From Trissonchulus latispiculum (Eukaryota; Nematoda; Enoplea; Enoplida; Ironidae), in NCBI GenBank assembly GCA_030248195.1, contig JASAND010000754.1, positions 1 to 64,000 on the forward strand: a stretch of DNA of 64,000 nucleotides. Reading direction: 5' to 3'. A program made the position numbers and the translations under genes. Under the pieces are notes generated by a model. It had not been told where the DNA came from and made no database searches. It worked only from the letters and a program-made list of their open reading frames with translations. Numbering within the stretch: position 1 is the stretch's first letter; each line of letters opens with the position of its first letter. This document shows positions 41,175 to 54,004 of the stretch, piece after piece.

Positions 41175-41205
41175 GAAATGAAATGAAATGAAATTAATGA
41201 AATTA
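41175..41205 (+). repeat. 31-bp linker between array copies 1 and 2
   Basis: A GAAAT-rich filler, identical in sequence to 44339-44369 and absent after copy 3. Confidence 0.9.
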
Positions 41206-44200
41206 CGAATGATACCGATATGAGTCCGATCTGAGAACTTTCAATTTTGAGCCATTTTGGCCGTTTTTGGCCATTTTTTACCATTTTTCGCCTTATAACT
41301 CAAAATGAGTGCATTTTCAGGCCTTGACCCAATTACAACTTTTTCTTTACTCGTCGAGAGCTTTCGAATGATACCAAAATTAGCTCATTTGGACAACTTT
41401 TTTATTTTACTCATTTTTACTCACGGGGGTGCTCCGGGAGCACCTCTGCTCGCCCGGGACTCCCCGCGCTTCCGGGAGCAGTTCAGGTCCATGGGCAACT
41501 CCACTGAAGATTTCAGCCCGATCGGCCCACCCAATCTCGAGATAGAGGGGGGACACATACGGCAAGAAATAATAAAGAAATAATAAATAAATAATAAATA
41601 ACGGACATACTCAACACAAAGGGTTGCCTTTTTGTGAAAAAGCGGCAACCCAAAAAGTGCAAAATTGTCAGCAATTTAGCCCGTTTTCTTCAAAATATGG
41701 CTTGTTTTTACGGTTTTAAAGCAGTTTTAAACCAAGATTTGAGAAAAATTATTCAAAAAATCATATTATATATGCACCATTTGCTGAAAAATGGACCATC
41801 ACTTAGTTTGCACCGCCAATGTAGCACGCCAAGATAAGAGATGCTTTGGAATTATGCACAGCTGATTTCTTAAGAATTATATAATTTTTGCACATCACTA
41901 CATCGGTAACAAATTGGATTTCAAATATTAAATTTTGGCTGGGCGGTGTCAGCTAAATCCCAACATCACCCAAAAATCTTTTTGTGCACTTACTGGAGGA
42001 ATAATTAAAAAGCATTTAGGAATTATGCACACGTGGTATTACAAATTTTTTGTTCTGCCTGGAGGCAGAACTTCTTACACGGAAAATAGTTATGAATTGC
42101 ACTATGGAGAAATTATCTGCTCAGTTTTTGCCTATCTTTAGCATAAGCCACAGCACTCTACACTTCTACAGCCACTTTGAGCATGCAATTCTATGCAAAA
42201 GTTGCTCAGCTCACTTAGGGGTTTCATTTGGCACCAAATTTGGCCACTTTTGAAAAAATTCATTTTTGAGCGAAAATCGTCAAGTCCCCACACCACCCCA
42301 CCACAGCACTGTACAGCCACTTTGAGCATGCAATTCTATGACAAAAGTTGCTCAGCTCACTTAGGGCTTTCATTTGGTACCAAATTTGACCACTTTTGAA
42401 AAATTTCAGTTTTGATCCAAAATCGCCTAAGTCCCCACCCCACCCCACCACAGCACTCTACAGCCACTTTGAGCATGCAGGTCTATGACAAAAGTTGCTC
42501 AGCTCGCTCAGGGCTTTCATTTGATACCAAATTTGACCACTTTTGAAAAGTTTCATTTATGACCACACGACCTCCCACCGACCTGACCCACCAGACGGCA
42601 AACTGGAACCAGCACAGCAAGATGGGTGGGCCGGACGGCAAAACGGACACCGAGAATGAGCTGAGCGCACCAGAACCCCCATCAGGGTTCATGCGGACTT
42701 TTCAGTTTCAATTTCCAGGCTTTTCAAGGTTTTCAGCGGCAATTTTCCAGGTTTTGTATTATTAAATTTTGATCAAATTTGTGTGAATTTGGAGCATTTT
42801 TGGGGTACCAGGGCCTTAAAACCAGCGATGCACTAGACCCAAGCCTGACAACCAGGCCCCTGTCTCGACATTAAAGTAATGGTAAACATGGGCTGGGTTT
42901 TCCCGGAAAAAACGCGGAAAACTAGTTTTTCGGCTTTTCCAGTGTTTTAACCGTTTTTCGATTATCCCAATGGCTTTAAACTGGCTTCTGGAGCGCTAAA
43001 AAGATCAAACTTTAACGAATTAAAGAGTTAAACATCATTTTAAATCGACAAATAAAAATCTAGACAGCTTCAAAGAATTTTTAGAATTTTTCAATTTTTT
43101 AAATTAATTCGGAAAACTTCCGAAAAATTTTCAACATTTTCGCAAAATTCTCAGAAATATTTGAATGTATCGGGTTTTCCGGTGCCCATCGTGCGGTAAC
43201 TATTGGCATTTGCAATCAAACTTTTGGATATATGAAAGCTAAAAATAAAAATATCTTCACAAAAGTTGTAATTCGTTAAAATCCAAATGAGTAGTGTTAA
43301 AGTGTTAAAAATACAAATCTACAACAACAACAACAACAACAACAACAATTGTTTATTTTGGTCAGCAAACATCTTAACAAATACCCAATAATAAGACCAA
43401 AAAGGGATTCGATAAAACATGTTCGATCCCCTAGAGATAGCACATATACGTACATATATATAATAAAGAGCTAACACATGTTACGAAATACATAAATACG
43501 AACAATATACACATTCACGAAAAAATAATTACATAACATTGGATCAATGCATAAAAACAGTCCACGTATGGATACAAAAAACGTATATATATATATATCA
43601 AGCGACAATCACAGGTCATACTTGAGAAATGTAGCAAAATTTAAGTTCTGAATTTTATTTCTAAATATAAGGGGACTGACAGATTTTACAACATTCTCAG
43701 GAAGGCTATTCCAAAAAGTGTCTACTGCAGTCTAACCTGACCCTGCCAGAACACAATTTAAGACAATTTCCTCTAGTGCCTAATTCAGACGAGAAATTAA
43801 AGAAATCTGCAGAACTTACCCTATCAATTTCATAGATAATTTTGTACACCTGAACTAGGTCTGCTCTGACCCGTCGTAGTTCTAAAATTTCAAGTCCCGT
43901 TTTCCTCAATCTTTCGGCGAAACTAACTAACTAACTTTGGCGGCGCAGCTTGGCCTTAGTGGTCGTCAGCTGGTGCAGTCAGTTGTTTGTACTGCCGCTA
44001 CTACTGGGTTAGCTTTGCTATGGTGACCTCTGCTTCTCGTAATGTCACTCCTTCGGGTCCCAGTACTGAGAATTGTACCATTCCCTTCCGGGTCCCGTCC
44101 GCAAAATCCTGGCATCTTTCTGCTGCCAGTCGCTGTTCCAGGAGTCATAAATGGTCGGCACCCGAATCCATTATGGTTAAAAATGGGGGAGGGACTCTGT

Positions 44201-44338
44201 GGTCCCGTCTGGGTGAAATCACCCCTTCTGTCCCTTGGCTCAGGGTATCACCGGGCCTTATAAGGACAGTTTTCCCAGTGGTTCTAGTATGGTTAAAATG
44301 GGGGAGGGACTCGGTGGTCCCGTCTGGGTGAAATTACC
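41206..44338 (+). repeat. 3.13-kb tandem array, copy 2 (3133 bp)
   Basis: Nearly identical to copy 1. I see only a longer TA microsatellite (15 against 13 bp), one G-to-A near 41459 and one G-to-A near 43715. Confidence 0.92.
43321..43922 (-). mobile_element. CR1-like LINE 3' end (array copy 2)
   Basis: A tandem duplicate of 40159-40758 and 46485-47088. Confidence 0.85.
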
Positions 44339-44369
44339 GAAATGAAATGAAATGAAATTAATGAAATTA
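44339..44369 (+). repeat. 31-bp linker between array copies 2 and 3
   Basis: The same filler as 41175-41205. Confidence 0.9.
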
Positions 44370-47300
44370 CGAATGATACCGATATGAGTCCGATCTGAGA
44401 ACTTTCAATTTTGAGCCATTTTGGCCGTTTTTGGCCATTTTTTACCATTTTTCGCCTTATAACTCAAAATGAGTGCATTTTCAGGCCTTGACCCAATTAC
44501 AACTTTTTCTTTACTCGTCGAGAGCTTTCGAATGATACCAAAATTAGCTCATTTGGACAACTTTTTTATTTTACTCATTTTTACTCACGGGGGTGCTCCG
44601 GGAGCACCTCTGCTCGCCCGGGGCTCCCCGCGCTTCCGGGAGCAGTTCAGGTCCATGGGCAACTCCACTGAAGATTTCAGCCCGATCGGCCCACCCAATC
44701 TCGAGATAGAGGGGGGACACATACGGCAAGAAATAATAAAGAAATAATAAATAAATAATAAATAACGGACATACTCAACACAAAGGGTTGCCTTTTTGTG
44801 AAAAAGCGGCAACCCAAAAAGTGCAAAATTGTCAGCAATTTAGCCCGTTTTCTTCAAAATATGGCTTGTTTTTACGGTTTTAAAGCAGTTTTAAACCAAG
44901 ATTTGAGAAAAATTATTCAAAAAATCATATTATATATGCACCATTTGCTGAAAAATGGACCATCACTTAGTTTGCACCGCCAATGTAGCACGCCAAGATA
45001 AGAGATGCTTTGGAATTATGCACAGCTGATTTCTTAAGAATTATATAATTTTTGCACATCACTACATCGGTAACAAATTGGATTTCAAATATTAAATTTT
45101 GGCTGGGCGGTGTCAGCTAAATCCCAACATCACCCAAAAATCTTTTTGTGCACTTACTGGAGGAATAATTAAAAAGCATTTAGGAATTATGCACACGTGG
45201 TATTACAAATTTTTTGTTCTGCCTGGAGGCAGAACTTCTTACACGGAAAATAGTTATGAATTGCACTATGGAGAAATTATCTGCTCAGTTTTTGCCTATC
45301 TTTAGCATAAGCCACAGCACTCTACACTTCTACAGCCACTTTGAGCATGCAATTCTATGCAAAAGTTGCTCAGCTCACTTAGGGGTTTCATTTGGCACCA
45401 AATTTGGCCACTTTTGAAAAAATTCATTTTTGAGCGAAAATCGTCAAGTCCCCACACCACCCCACCACAGCACTGTACAGCCACTTTGAGCATGCAATTC
45501 TATGACAAAAGTTGCTCAGCTCACTTAGGGCTTTCATTTGGTACCAAATTTGACCACTTTTGAAAAATTTCAGTTTTGATCCAAAATCGCCTAAGTCCCC
45601 ACCCCACCCCACCACAGCACTCTACAGCCACTTTGAGCATGCAGGTCTATGACAAAAGTTGCTCAGCTCGCTCAGGGCTTTCATTTGATACCAAATTTGA
45701 CCACTTTTGAAAAGTTTCATTTATGACCACACGACCTCCCACCGACCTGACCCACCAGACGGCAAACTGGAACCAGCACAGCAAGATGGGTGGGCCGGAC
45801 GGCAAAACGGACACCGAGAATGAGCTGAGCGCACCAGAACCCCCATCAGGGTTCATGCGGACTTTTCAGTTTCAATTTCCAGGCTTTTCAAGGTTTTCAG
45901 CGGCAATTTTCCAGGTTTTGTATTATTAAATTTTGATCAAATTTGTGTGAATTTGGAGCATTTTTGGGGTACCAGGGCCTTAAAACCAGCGATGCACTAG
46001 ACCCAAGCCTGACAACCAGGCCCCTGTCTCGACATTAAAGTAATGGTAAACATGGGCTGGGTTTTCCCGGAAAAAACGCGGAAAACTAGTTTTTCGGCTT
46101 TTCCAGTGTTTTAACCGTTTTTCGATTATCCCAATGGCTTTAAACTGGCTTCTGGAGCGCTAAAAAGATCAAACTTTAACGAATTAAAGAGTTAAACATC
46201 ATTTTAAATCGACAAATAAAAATCTAGACAGCTTCAAAGAATTTTTAGAATTTTTCAATTTTTTAAATTAATTCGGAAAACTTCCGAAAAATTTTCAACA
46301 TTTTCGCAAAATTCTCAGAAATATTTGAATGTATCGGGTTTTCCGGTGCCCATCGTGCGGTAACTATTGGCATTTGCAATCAAACTTTTGGATATATGAA
46401 AGCTAAAAATAAAAATATCTTCACAAAAGTTGTAATTCGTTAAAATCCAAATGAGTAGTGTTAAAGTGTTAAAAATACAAATCTACAACAACAACAACAA
46501 CAACAACAACAATTGTTTATTTTGGTCAGCAAACATCTTAACAAATACCCAATAATAAGACCAAAAAGGGATTCGATAAAACATGTTCGATCCCCTAGAG
46601 ATAGCACATATACGTACATATATATAATAAAGAGCTAACACATGTTACGAAATACATAAATACGAACAATATACACATTCACGAAAAAATAATTACATAA
46701 CATTGGATCAATGCATAAAAACAGTCCACGTATGGATACAAAAAACGTATATATATATATATATCAAGCGACAATCACAGGTCATACTTGAGAAATGTAG
46801 CAAAATTTAAGTTCTGAATTTTATTTCTAAATATAAGGGGACTGACAGATTTTACAACATTCTCAGGAAGGCTATTCCAAAGAGTGTCTACTGCAGTCTA
46901 ACCTGACCCTGCCAGAACACAATTTAAGACAATTTCCTCTAGTGCCTAATTCAGACGAGAAATTAAAGAAATCTGCAGAACTTACCCTATCAATTTCATA
47001 GATAATTTTGTACACCTGAACTAGGTCTGCTCTGACCCGTCGTAGTTCTAAAATTTCAAGTCCCGTTTTCCTCAATCTTTCGGCGAAACTAACTAACTAA
47101 CTTTGGCGGCGCAGCTTGGCCTTAGTGGTCGTCAGCTGGTGCAGTCAGTTGTTTGTACTGCCGCTACTACTGGGTTAGCTTTGCTATGGTGACCTCTGCT
47201 TCTCGTAATGTCACTCCTTCGGGTCCCAGTACTGAGAATTGTACCATTCCCTTCCGGGTCCCGTCCGCAAAATCCTGGCATCTTTCTGCTGCCAGTCGCT

Positions 47301-47504
47301 GTTCCAGGAGTCATAAATGGTCGGCACCCGAATCCATTATGGTTAAAAATGGGGGAGGGACTCTGTGGTCCCGTCTGGGTGAAATCACCCCTTCTGTCCC
47401 TTGGCTCAGGGTATCACCGGGCCTTATAAGGACAGTTTTCCCAGTGGTTCTAGTATGGTTAAAATGGGGGAGGGACTCGGTGGTCCCGTCTGGGTGAAAT
47501 TACC
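44370..47504 (+). repeat. 3.13-kb tandem array, copy 3 (3135 bp)
   Basis: The TA microsatellite is 17 bp here. After 47504 the sequence continues naturally into the rest of the inserted element instead of into the linker, so this copy is joined to the ancestral right flank. Confidence 0.92.
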
Positions 47505-48051
47505 CCTTCTGTCCCTTTGGTTCAGGGTATTACCGGGCCTTATAAGGACAGTTTTCTCAGTGGTTGAACGGTGATACTGTCTGCGTTGCCTTCAAGGCAA
47601 CGTATCTCCTTTTGTATATTATATGCCCGGATCCCGGGATGTGGCTGCGCTGCTGCTCATGCAATTTACCCTGACATCTTTTGCTACAAGAGAACTGTCC
47701 AAGGAAGCCATCAGTGGTCGGAATTTGTATTGGATTTTGGTAAAAATGGGGGAGGGTCTCTGTGGACCCGTCTGGGTGCAATTACCCCTTCTGTCTTTTG
47801 GTTCAGGGTATTACCGGGCCTTATATGGACAGTTTTCCCAGTGGGTGAATGGCTTGCTGTTTGCCCTTCTTGTGTCTATGGGGTAACTGCCGTGTAGCTG
47901 CAGCTGCTGCTATTGCTGGTTATGTCTGGTTGAAGACAGTGGGATTCTCGGGTATCTGTGGATCTATGACATTATATCAACGGAGCCGGACGAACGCACA
48001 GCCACCAATTTTTACTGATCAGCCATGGCTGTCTCCATCTTAAAGTATCTT
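47089..48051. mobile_element. 963-bp insertion of unknown type in the CR1-like LINE
   Basis: It starts with CTAACTAACTAAC and ends TTAAAGTATCTT, flanked by AAA on both sides of the LINE break. Inside, a module recurs three or more times: GGGGGAGGG-CTC-GTGG-CCCGTCTGGGTG, then CAGGGTATTACCGGGCCTTATA. No transposase or RT motif. The array copies 1 and 2 contain its first 416 bp. Confidence 0.6.
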
Positions 48052-48054
48052 AAA

Positions 48055-48978
48055 GTAAGTAAGATTCTGCAGCAAGGGTATTCTCTTAGTGAATCGCCTT
48101 TGCACAGTTTCAATATTACGTATGTCGCGCAACAATGAAGGAGACCACACACATGACTTAAATTCTAAAATGGGCCTTACGTATATGTGTTTTGAACATA
48201 GCAACTAAAAATTCTACGTCTCTACAGCAAAAACTTCTGAAAATTAGTGAGATTTTTTGATATGCCTTGGCGCAAATCTTACCACAGTGGATAGAAAATT
48301 TGAGATGCTCAGAGATAAAAACCCCAAGGTCTTTTACAACGTTGACCTTAGATATCACTGTACCACTGACGGTTAGTTCATCTTCTAACAAAGGTGTCCC
48401 CAACTCTAGAAACATGCTTTTGCTTAAGCAATGGATAATTGATTTTTACTGGCCCAATTAAAAACGTTAACAGAGTCCAGCTTAAATTGTTCGAAATCGT
48501 TTAAAGTCGACCCCATCAAGAACAGTTTCGTGTCATCTGCAAAAATTTTTGTGTCGCAATACATGAGAGAATCGGGTAAATCATTTATATACATTAAAAA
48601 CAATCCAGGACCAAGAACACTACCCTGAGGAACCCCACTGAGTACTTTTCCACAGTCAGACAACACATTATTAACTTTCACAAATTGATACCGTCCGCTA
48701 AGAAAAGCACTAATCCAGTTAAACGCACGCCCTTTGATCCCAAACGAATCTACTTTACTTAATAGCTTAACATGAGACACGGAATCAAAGGCTTTGCCTA
48801 TGTCCAAGTAGAGAATTTTAACGCCTTTTTTATGATTTCTGGCATTTGTCCATAAGTTTAGACATTCTAGAAGCTGAATCTGTGTCGACCGGTGAGACAT
48901 AAAACCGTGCTGATGTTTTGAAATAAGATTATTATGGAGAAGATGATCAAGCAAGTACTTTTTAATTACCTTCTCCAT
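48055..48978 (-). pseudogene. CR1-like LINE: reverse transcriptase palm and thumb
   Basis: An open frame from 48978 shows HQHGFMSHRSTQIQLLECLN, motif A YLDIGKAFDSVSH, motif B LSGVPQGSVLGPGLF and motif C IFADDTKLFL, ending at a stop at 48424. A second frame (48415-48158) continues with VSKVNVVKDLGVF-type sequence. A third carries FKSCVWSPSLLRDIRNIETVQRRFTKR to 48055. There are at least two frame breaks. Confidence 0.8.
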
Positions 48979-48998
48979 TACTTTACAACAAATGCTAG

Positions 48999-49908
48999 TT
49001 AGAGAAACGGGTCGATAGTTAGCGGGGTCATTTCTCGACCCTTTGCCCTTAAATATCGCTTTACGTGAGCAATTAACCAGTCCTCAGGTAGTACTCCATC
49101 GTCAAAGGACTGTTGGAATATTATCTGCAACGGTATACACAACTGGGTTTTTAATTGTTTTAGAAACTGGGATGGAATTTTGTCCGGCCCAGCTGCGGAC
49201 TTGAACTGTAAGGTACTTATAGCTTCAATAATTGCTTTACGGGTAAAACAAATCTCTTTGAATTCGTGCTCGAAGCTTTTAGGTTCTGGGGAGATAGGTA
49301 CCCCATCATCGCGTACAAAAACAGACTGGAATTGGCTGTTTAAGATATTTGCTTTTTCATATTCGTCCACAGCGGTGGTGTCTCCCTTTGTCAGAGCAGA
49401 AATGCCATCGGGAGAAGATAACTTACGCTTGACGTAGTTAAAAAATTTATTATTGGAAGGATTTGTGAGAAACCTAGATTCATACACTGTGTGAAAATTT
49501 GAAATTGCTTCATCACATGTTTTTGAGACGTCAAACTGTTTCCGGTCCAAAAGATCGGCAGATCTTAACACTTTTCTGTGCAGAACCCTTTTTCTGCAAC
49601 AAACGCCGAATGCGCCTAGGAAATCGTTTTTTACCTCCTCCCTTTACACGTTTTTTAGGCACGCTTTCCTCAATCAGCATTAAACATAAATTTTTGAAAA
49701 TATTCCATTTTTCTTCGACTGAAGGATGGTTCTGAAAGATAATGGGCCAATTAATCATTTCTAGTTTTGCCAATATCCCAACATAATCAGCTCTTTCCCA
49801 ACATAAAATACTGTTCTCACTGTGCACCGCCCCCACAGCATGGAAACTCGAAGAAAAAGAAACAGAGCAGTGATCACTGCTAGATACAGGGGGGCATAGC
49901 CCTAACAT
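48999..49908 (-). pseudogene. CR1-like LINE: endonuclease end and RT N-terminus
   Basis: 49908-49531 encodes the endonuclease C-terminus (VSSSDHCSVSFSS, the SDH motif). 49571-48999 encodes the linker and RT start (AAGPDKIPSQFLKQ, DGVLPEDWLIAHV). The two overlap in different frames. Confidence 0.75.
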
Positions 49909-51270
49909 TTGATACCACGTGTAAAAGTGTTAGATCTAATGTAAAATCTAGTGTTAGAAAGTGGAAAAAACTCTTCAAAAGTCTGACAACTACATAATGA
50001 CTAACGAATGTAAAAACGTTTTTAATATATATTTACTCTTTTTACAATTTACAGTCCTATTACAAATTTTTAATTTCGATGGCGTAAATTTACAAACAAT
50101 CGCTTCGCGTTATAAACGCAATAAAAACACTTTCAAGTGTGATGCACCCAAATAATGTAAAACCTGGTCAGAGTAGAGTATTTGGTACTCATTCTGGGCT
50201 ACTAAACAGGCATTACGATGGACTATTGCTCTTATTTCGCGCCGGCAGCGCGAAAATTTTTTGAAAAATGGGCGTTTTCCACATGGCACGAAAATTCATG
50301 GGAGGGTCTACAATTTCGGGGACTTCCCCCGATTCTCCTCCCCCCCCTGGCTACGCGCCTGCGCAAGGGTCTGGGGGAGCAGTCCCCCAAAAACTGAAGA
50401 CAATTTTTAATTTTGGATTAGGTTTGCTCTTAAAATTTTTGAATTCTTTTGCTTGAACAGTTAAGAAGATTTCGCATTTTAGTTTGCTATGCCAAGTCAA
50501 AATAGAAACAGAACAACACATATACATAGTACATGTGATTAGGCAGAAAATTATATAAGCAACTGCAGACAAAAGAATGAATGTAGAATCGAAGAAGTAA
50601 GCGGGGGTCTAGGGGAGGCAGCCCCACCCCCCAAGAAGAAGCTAGCGTCCAAACTACAGCAAATTGTCTCAAGAAATTGATTTAGACCACCCTTGAAATT
50701 CCAATAACCGAATTTTCCGGCTGCGTATTTTTAAGCTCGATTGCGTAAATGCGTAGATTTTTTCAAAACATCGTGCAACCAACGGGATATTTGAGTGGGT
50801 GGGTGAGGAGCTCCACAAAAGTAGAAAATGTTTTTAAAGCAGGACCTACCTACTGGATCAATTTTCAGTATAATTTGCGATAGTCGTAATTATTGGTAAT
50901 GTTCGCCTTTTAGGGTAAAGTTTTCAGTTTTCTGTTATGAAAATAAAATTTAAAATAAAAAGTGTAAGGAAAGGCGTATTGCTATAAAACACACAATGCC
51001 AAGTAGAAAACTCTGTACAAAACAAGAGTGAAAAGCTGACAAACCGGGATATACAAAATAGCAATTCGGGCAGTTTTTTTAAATTTCAATGGTAAATATA
51101 AGAACTTTGGCGAAATTTTGCAATCAGTCACTAAATTCCAGGTTTTTCCAGGTATTTCCAGGTTTTTCCAGGTCGCATGAACCCTGCCCCATAGCCAAAA
51201 TTTGGAGAGGCTAAGCCTACTATGGACCTCCAGGGAGCGGTTACCGACCTGACTCCTCAGACGGTCAAGA
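49909..51270. other. Intergenic repeats, element ends
   Basis: I see no gene. A CCTGGCTACGCGCCTG sequence at 50346-50361 looks like one end of a hAT-type element. Near 51150-51190 there are CCAGGTTTTTCCAGG repeats ending CGCATGAACCCTG, the complement of the CAGGGTTCATGCG found in each array copy (39518 in copy 1). Confidence 0.45.
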
Positions 51271-52448
51271 GAACTCCATGCTCAAAGTGGTTGTGGAGTG
51301 CTGTGGTTGGCTTGCTTGCTACTGTTGAAAGATATTAGCATAGCTTCAGGAGCATACATATATAAAATAATAGAAAACAAGAACAAAAGTGCTCCTTCGT
51401 CGCATGTAAAATACATATGAGTCTTCGTAGGCAGGTTGTACATAAGCAAAAACTAACCTGTAAAATACATATGAGTTCCGTACGGAGGTTGTAAATTAAG
51501 GAAAACAAGTTGCAACCGCTTAATATATGAGCCTGTCCTACAACTAGGCTCATATTGGCGTCACAGTGCATTCCACATTAAAGCCTCATTAAAGAACCTC
51601 AGCCTCATCCACATTACGGAAAAATGAATAGACGTTGTGGCCCAGAAGAAATGGACTAAAGTGAACTACGACTGCTCAAGCTGAACTGTACATGCATCCT
51701 GATGTTTCCTGAAACACTATGGCACACCTAATATTTCGCGATACGCTGTGGTACACGGTACACCTAATGCATTCTCGAAACACTTTCACATTTACACACG
51801 CAGAATGTGTTCCCACTTGGCTGTGAGTCAGAGCGCCTCATGGCGTACCGTATTGAGCATATGCACACTATAATGACTGATCAACATTATATGAAGGATA
51901 ATTTGTAATGAAAAGCTTTATGCATTATGTGTTTATATAAAAGTAAAATATATATCTGTAAATTAGCATAGTTAAACTTTACTAGCTTTAAAATTAAAAT
52001 CTAAAATTTAATTATACACTGTATCAATATGCTACATTTATATTATTCGAGCAGATTTTCGATGAATAAATGGCATCTATATTGTTACATCATATATATA
52101 TATGTACAAGAAGAAAAAGTGCTCCTTCGTCGCATGTAAAATACATATGAGTCTTCGTAGGCAGGTTGTACATTATTACATAACGTTATTACAATGTTCT
52201 AGTAACTACAAAAAAGCGAAAAATTGTGCAAAAATTGTCCAAAACGTCAGAAAAGATTTTCGATTTTTGTAGTGTTAAAGAGCTGGTTCCGGTTCCGGTT
52301 TGGAGTTCCGGTCGATCCCTATTGTATTGCGTTTTACAACCTATTTTTATTTAATTATTTCCAGTCAATTTTTTTCAATTTTTTCAGTCAGAAAATTTTT
52401 GAAAAATTGCAAAAATTTGGCGTTTTTTCTTGTTTGGGCCCCATTTTA
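51271..52448 (+). repeat. 1.17-kb dispersed repeat, copy 1
   Basis: Nearly identical to 60827-62005. A 57-bp direct repeat (51387-51443 and 52117-52173, containing CTCCTTCGTCGCATG) bounds its core, and a third related sequence lies just inside. A hairpin with 10-bp arms ATATGAGCCT sits at 51525-51555. Non-coding. Small terminal-repeat element is one possibility. Confidence 0.8.
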
Positions 52449-54004
52449 CGCAACAAGAAAATGGCCGTATCCAGTGTGTTTCTGAGATAATTTGCCAGGG
52501 ACGGTTTTTTGATTTAGCCAAAATATTGCTTCAGTATACAGAAAATTGAGCATTTTCTGAAAATTTGGCATTTTTTCCAACTTTGAAAAATCAATGCTCT
52601 TGACTGGAGGCTGATAAAAAGAAAAATAAAAAACCGTCCCGGGCAAATTGTCCAAACATACTATCTGTAATATATCTTTTAGATCCACCCATTGGTTGTG
52701 GAGCAATCTTCGGTCAAAAACTTTTGGCCGCAATTTGAGAAAATCAGTTATTCGCCCAGAACTTTAGGCTTATTCAGTGTACAGTGCTCTAATTAACCTA
52801 ATTTGTGTCTCTTTTGAAGCTCTTTAAGTTGAGTATAAAAGTGTCTACATTTGTAGTGTACACTGGCTCCAATTAGACAAAACCTGTTTTCAGCAAGATC
52901 GTGTCAAAAATAACCAATTTTCGAGCAAAAATGTTTTAGAAATTCACTGCTCAAAAACGATAAGAGCTAGAGACTAATGTCTATAAGCAAAGTTGTAGAG
53001 CACATAATAAGCTTTAAAATGATTATAGTAGTTGGGCATAATTTTCTATATATAGTTCTAGAACTTCAAATTTTCGTTTCTCACTGTGCATGAAAGTTAT
53101 GAAGCTGGCGTTTTTACAGGACGTTTATTATCATTCCCGATGCTCTTCTGAAAATTTGAATGAAATCGAGCAATAATTGCACTTTCTGCAACTATATCTG
53201 AACGTAAGGGGAGCCCGACCTTAAACACACAACACGCAACACTACCTAACGTGCCCAGTCATAATACCTGAAGAAGAGGACTGATAACTAGTCTTAATCT
53301 AATTAGTAACCGGTATAATCTTGAACTTAATTAGCTTCTGTTTAGTAAACTCTCGTCTCCCAAATTAATCCCACTCCCAGGGCTGGCAACTCTGGTAAAT
53401 TGAGTAATCTGTACCGTTTGAATACTGTAGATTTAGTTGTTGGTTATAACTGCCGTGAGACCTTTTCTGCCCATCTAATTGTAACTATAACGTCATCGGT
53501 TAATAAATTAATCTTGTTGCGTGCAATTGTTAGTCTACATTTCAGCTGCCGATAAGAGATCCAGGTGAGATCTCCCCAAGAGTGATAAAGGTAAACTGTT
53601 CAGATCTAAATTGGATCTGAACCCAAAGTTGAAGGCTAACAGTCAGATTTTAGTTTTGACCTGTTGCGTCAGAACGTTCCTATCCATACTCCAGGTGCGA
53701 TTGGATAGAGCCTAATTCCCCTGATCTAACGAACTCACAGTAGGACCCCTAATAGGTTGGCTGTAGAGATCCCCGATTTTGGCAAATCACCTTTCGGGAA
53801 TCTGGAACATAAGTTTGTCTATTTTTAGGCAGACGCGCTAACCTTCCGTGTAAGTGAACCCCTTAATCGAAACGACCCCATTCTCGAAATTGAATCAAGT
53901 CAATCGAATTTTCTATTTAATCCAACTCAGTTCATTACACATAGCCTACATTTTCATTTTGATGTCAAAAAACTTGTCATTTCGCAGAACACGAATAATT
54001 ATAA
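52449..54004. other. No gene recognised
   Basis: 52.49-53.2 kb has an inverted pair GACGGTTTTTTGATTT and AAAAAACCGTCCCGGG around 52501 and 52621-52640. 53.2-53.9 kb is more balanced in composition but shows no coding or LTR ends that I can prove. Confidence 0.4.

Larger units (their letters stand above)
46485..49908 (-). mobile_element. CR1/Jockey-like LINE, 5'-truncated, split by a 963-bp insertion
   Basis: The minus-strand LINE starts inside its endonuclease (about 49908), continues through RT to 48055, is interrupted by 47089-48051, and resumes at 47088 down to a TTG tail at 46485. Joining the two parts keeps the family C-terminal order (FTKRIPLLQNLTYF before AERLRKTGLE). It lacks RNase H, so it is a different LINE type from copies 1-3. 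Confidence 0.8.

Noticed and set aside
38143..47497. Recurring short open frames in the 3.13-kb array (for example 92 and 114 codons)
   Set aside because: They recur only because the DNA is duplicated. They overlap each other on both strands and span element borders.
53240..53940. Suspected LTR near the gypsy-like gag relic
   Set aside because: I could not find a second copy, TG...CA ends, a primer-binding site or a target duplication.
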